This document shows positions 60,777-62,310 of a stretch of 62,310 nucleotides of DNA, piece by piece. The stretch lies in NCBI GenBank assembly GCA_002347095.1, contig DDWZ01000009.1, positions 1 through 62,310 on the forward strand, given 5' to 3'. The notes beneath the pieces are model-generated. The model ran no database searches and was not told the DNA's origin. It worked only from the letters and a program-made list of their open reading frames with translations. Made by a program: the position numbers and the translations under genes. The DNA comes from Desulfobulbaceae bacterium UBA2273 (GTDB taxonomy: Bacteria; Desulfobacterota; Desulfobulbia; Desulfobulbales; Desulfurivibrionaceae). Each line of letters opens with the position of its first letter. Within the stretch, counting starts at the first letter, position 1.

Positions 60777-62093
60777 ATGGATATAGCGATCATTGGTTCG
60801 GGCTATGTGGGGCTGGTAACCGGGGCTTGTCTTTCGGAGTTCGGGCATCAGGTTATCTGCATGGATAAGGATCCCGGAAAAATATCAATGCTGCAGGAAG
60901 GGAAAATCCCCATTTACGAGCCAGGCCTTGAAGCCTTGGTCGCGAAAAATGTCAACGGGGGAAGGCTTTGTTTTACCACTGATCTGCGCCTCGCCATGGC
61001 TGAGGCGCAAGCGGTGTTTATCGCGGTAGGCACTCCCTCGCAACGACGGGGTAACGGTTATGCCGATCTTTCTTACATCTATGATGCGGCCCGGGAAATT
61101 GCCGCTTGTATTAGAAAATATACAGTGGTGATTGATAAAAGTACGGTTCCGGTGGGCACAGGTAGGCAGGTTGGGCGGATCATCAAAGAAACCAATCCGG
61201 AGGCGGACTTTGATGTGGTATCCAATCCGGAATTTTTACGGGAAGGGGCTGCGATCAATGATTTTATGCGGCCGGATAGGGTCGTGCTTGGCACGGACAG
61301 TGAGCGGGCAAAGGAAGTGCTCAAGGAAATTTATAATCCGTTATACCTTAATTCCACGCCATTTGTGATTGCCAGTATTGAGACGGCTGAACTCATCAAA
61401 TATGCGGCCAATGCTTTTTTAGCAATGAAGATAAGTTTTATTAATGAAATTGCAAGCTTATGCGAATCTGTGGGGGCGGATGTGGTTTCCCTGGCCAAAG
61501 CGATCGGGTTGGACGGAAGAATCGGGAGCAAGTTTCTGCATCCTGGCCCCGGTTACGGTGGTTCCTGCTTTCCTAAAGACACCCTGGCTCTTTTGCGGAT
61601 CGCGCAGGAGCATGGGAGCGCGTTACGATTGGTTGAAGCTGCCGTAGAAGTAAACTCCGCCCAGAAGGGGAAAATGATAAAAAAAATCCGGGATGCCCTG
61701 AACGGATCGGAAGCGGGTAAAACCATCGGGGTGCTGGGTATTACCTTTAAGCCGGAAACAGATGATTTGCGCGAGGCGCCTGCACTAACCATTCTTCCTG
61801 CCCTTCATGAAAAAGGCGCCAGGCTACAGGTGCATGATCCTCAAGGAATGGATGAGGCTGCAATAATTTTACCTGAGTATGCTTATGTTGCAGACGCCTA
61901 TGCCGCCGCCGAAGGAGCTGATGCCGTCATTCTGCTCACGGAATGGAATCAATACCGGGCGCTGGATTTGGAAAGACTCAGGGCCGCCATGAAAACGCCG
62001 CTCTTTATTGATTTGCGGAATGTGTACGATCCGGAAAAGATGCGAAAGGCTGGTTTTGTATATGTGGGAGTTGGGCGGAAGGTAAATCTATGA
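60777..62093 (+). CDS. ugd: UDP-glucose 6-dehydrogenase
   Basis: The 438-residue protein oxidises UDP-glucose to UDP-glucuronate. It has the NAD motif DIAIIGSGYVGLVTGACLSE, FIAVGTPSQRRGNGYADLSY, VDKSTVPVGT-like VIDKSTVPVGTGRQV, FLREGAAINDFMRPDRVVLG and the active-site cysteine in GPGYGGSCFPKDTLAL. The C-terminal domain has IGVLGITFKPETDDLREAPA. The ATG at 60777 was chosen because the Rossmann motif begins directly after it. Its UDP-glucose supply can come from GalU at 25093. Confidence 0.95.
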   Translation: MDIAIIGSGYVGLVTGACLSEFGHQVICMDKDPGKISMLQEGKIPIYEPGLEALVAKNVNGGRLCFTTDLRLAMAEAQAVFIAVGTPSQRRGNGYADLSYIYDAAREIAACIRKYTVVIDKSTVPVGTGRQVGRIIKETNPEADFDVVSNPEFLREGAAINDFMRPDRVVLGTDSERAKEVLKEIYNPLYLNSTPFVIASIETAELIKYAANAFLAMKISFINEIASLCESVGADVVSLAKAIGLDGRIGSKFLHPGPGYGGSCFPKDTLALLRIAQEHGSALRLVEAAVEVNSAQKGKMIKKIRDALNGSEAGKTIGVLGITFKPETDDLREAPALTILPALHEKGARLQVHDPQGMDEAAIILPEYAYVADAYAAAEGADAVILLTEWNQYRALDLERLRAAMKTPLFIDLRNVYDPEKMRKAGFVYVGVGRKVNL

Positions 62094-62198
62094 ACGGCAA
62101 AAAAAACAGAGGGCGCATGAGCGACTACATTCCATTTGGCATAGATTGTGTGTCATCTCTTTTTTTTGTGTATGTGAAAAGCATAAAGACTGTCCAGT

Positions 62199-62310
62199 AT
62201 GAAATATCAGTTCCGTAAACTGAATTTTTGGCTCGTGCTCGGGGCTGACCTTTTACTGTTAGTCGTAGCACATTTGCTGGCTTACATAATTCGTTTTGAT
62301 GGCGCTGTGC
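62199..62310 (+). CDS. WbpM/CapD-type nucleotide-sugar dehydratase, 5' part
   Basis: The last 112 bases open a frame from the ATG at 62199 that runs off the window. The 37 residues include a membrane helix (FWLVLGADLLLLVVAHLLAY) and end IIRFDGAV, the pattern seen at the N terminus of WbpM/FlmA/PglF membrane dehydratases. A 105-base gap with no ribosome site that I can define separates it from ugd. The catalytic domain lies outside the window, so the exact product is unknown. Confidence 0.75.
   Translation, partial: MKYQFRKLNFWLVLGADLLLLVVAHLLAYIIRFDGAV

Overview
The window looks like the chromosome of an anaerobic Gram-negative bacterium, most plausibly a Desulfobulbales-type member of the Desulfobacterota (former deltaproteobacteria). 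This is inferred from Kdo and LPS genes, a 2-oxoacid:ferredoxin oxidoreductase, a probable selenoprotein and small proteins of deltaproteobacterial flavour; no rRNA or taxonomic marker proves it. No CRISPR array, prophage or intact insertion sequence was seen.

Region 1 (1-10 kb): a broken RelE-type toxin remnant, then pyrG-kdsA-kdsC-lptC-pyrF, which combines pyrimidine synthesis with Kdo synthesis and LPS export. Next is a redox block: a small Cys protein, a thioredoxin-fold protein read through an in-frame TGA (probable selenocysteine, UxxC), a thioredoxin-reductase-like flavoprotein, another small protein and korAB. Region 2 (10-25 kb): recQ, a YhcH-family gene and a LysR regulator divergent from PilZ and DoxX-like genes. 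These are followed by a long minus-strand run priA-def-fmt-TVP38-larC-pgpA-DUF748 with overlapping or closely spaced genes. Region 3 (25-37 kb): galU, tilS, tRNA-Arg, a CheY-like regulator, a row of small minus-strand proteins, and a large protein joining an endonuclease-Q-like PHP nuclease to a UvrD helicase. A DUF559 gene bracketed by palindromic repeats, a second thioredoxin-reductase-like gene, tadA and tRNA-Ser complete it.

Region 4 (37.2-62.3 kb) is a surface-polysaccharide locus. It opens with an RfaH-like NusG paralogue, a sigma70-type promoter and a 12-base match to the ops element, then a WbpA-type UDP-GlcNAc dehydrogenase. From about 39.5 to 59.65 kb there is a block of visibly different, often AT-richer sequence: three glutamine-dependent asparagine-synthetase-like amidotransferases, four methyltransferases, an acyltransferase, a carbamoyltransferase, a flippase, a polymerase or ligase-like membrane protein, four glycosyltransferases and a sugar epimerase. 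The end returns to the flanking style with UDP-glucuronate 4-epimerase, UDP-glucose dehydrogenase and the start of a WbpM/CapD-type protein that runs off the window.

Together the locus appears to make uronic-acid nucleotide sugars (GlcA, GalA, GlcNAcA) and could convert the uronic acids to uronamides, besides methyl, acyl and carbamoyl decorations. The RfaH-like protein with ops probably lets RNA polymerase read the whole long operon. Several families of short palindromic repeats are scattered in the intergenic regions, and one lies in frame inside the third amidotransferase gene.
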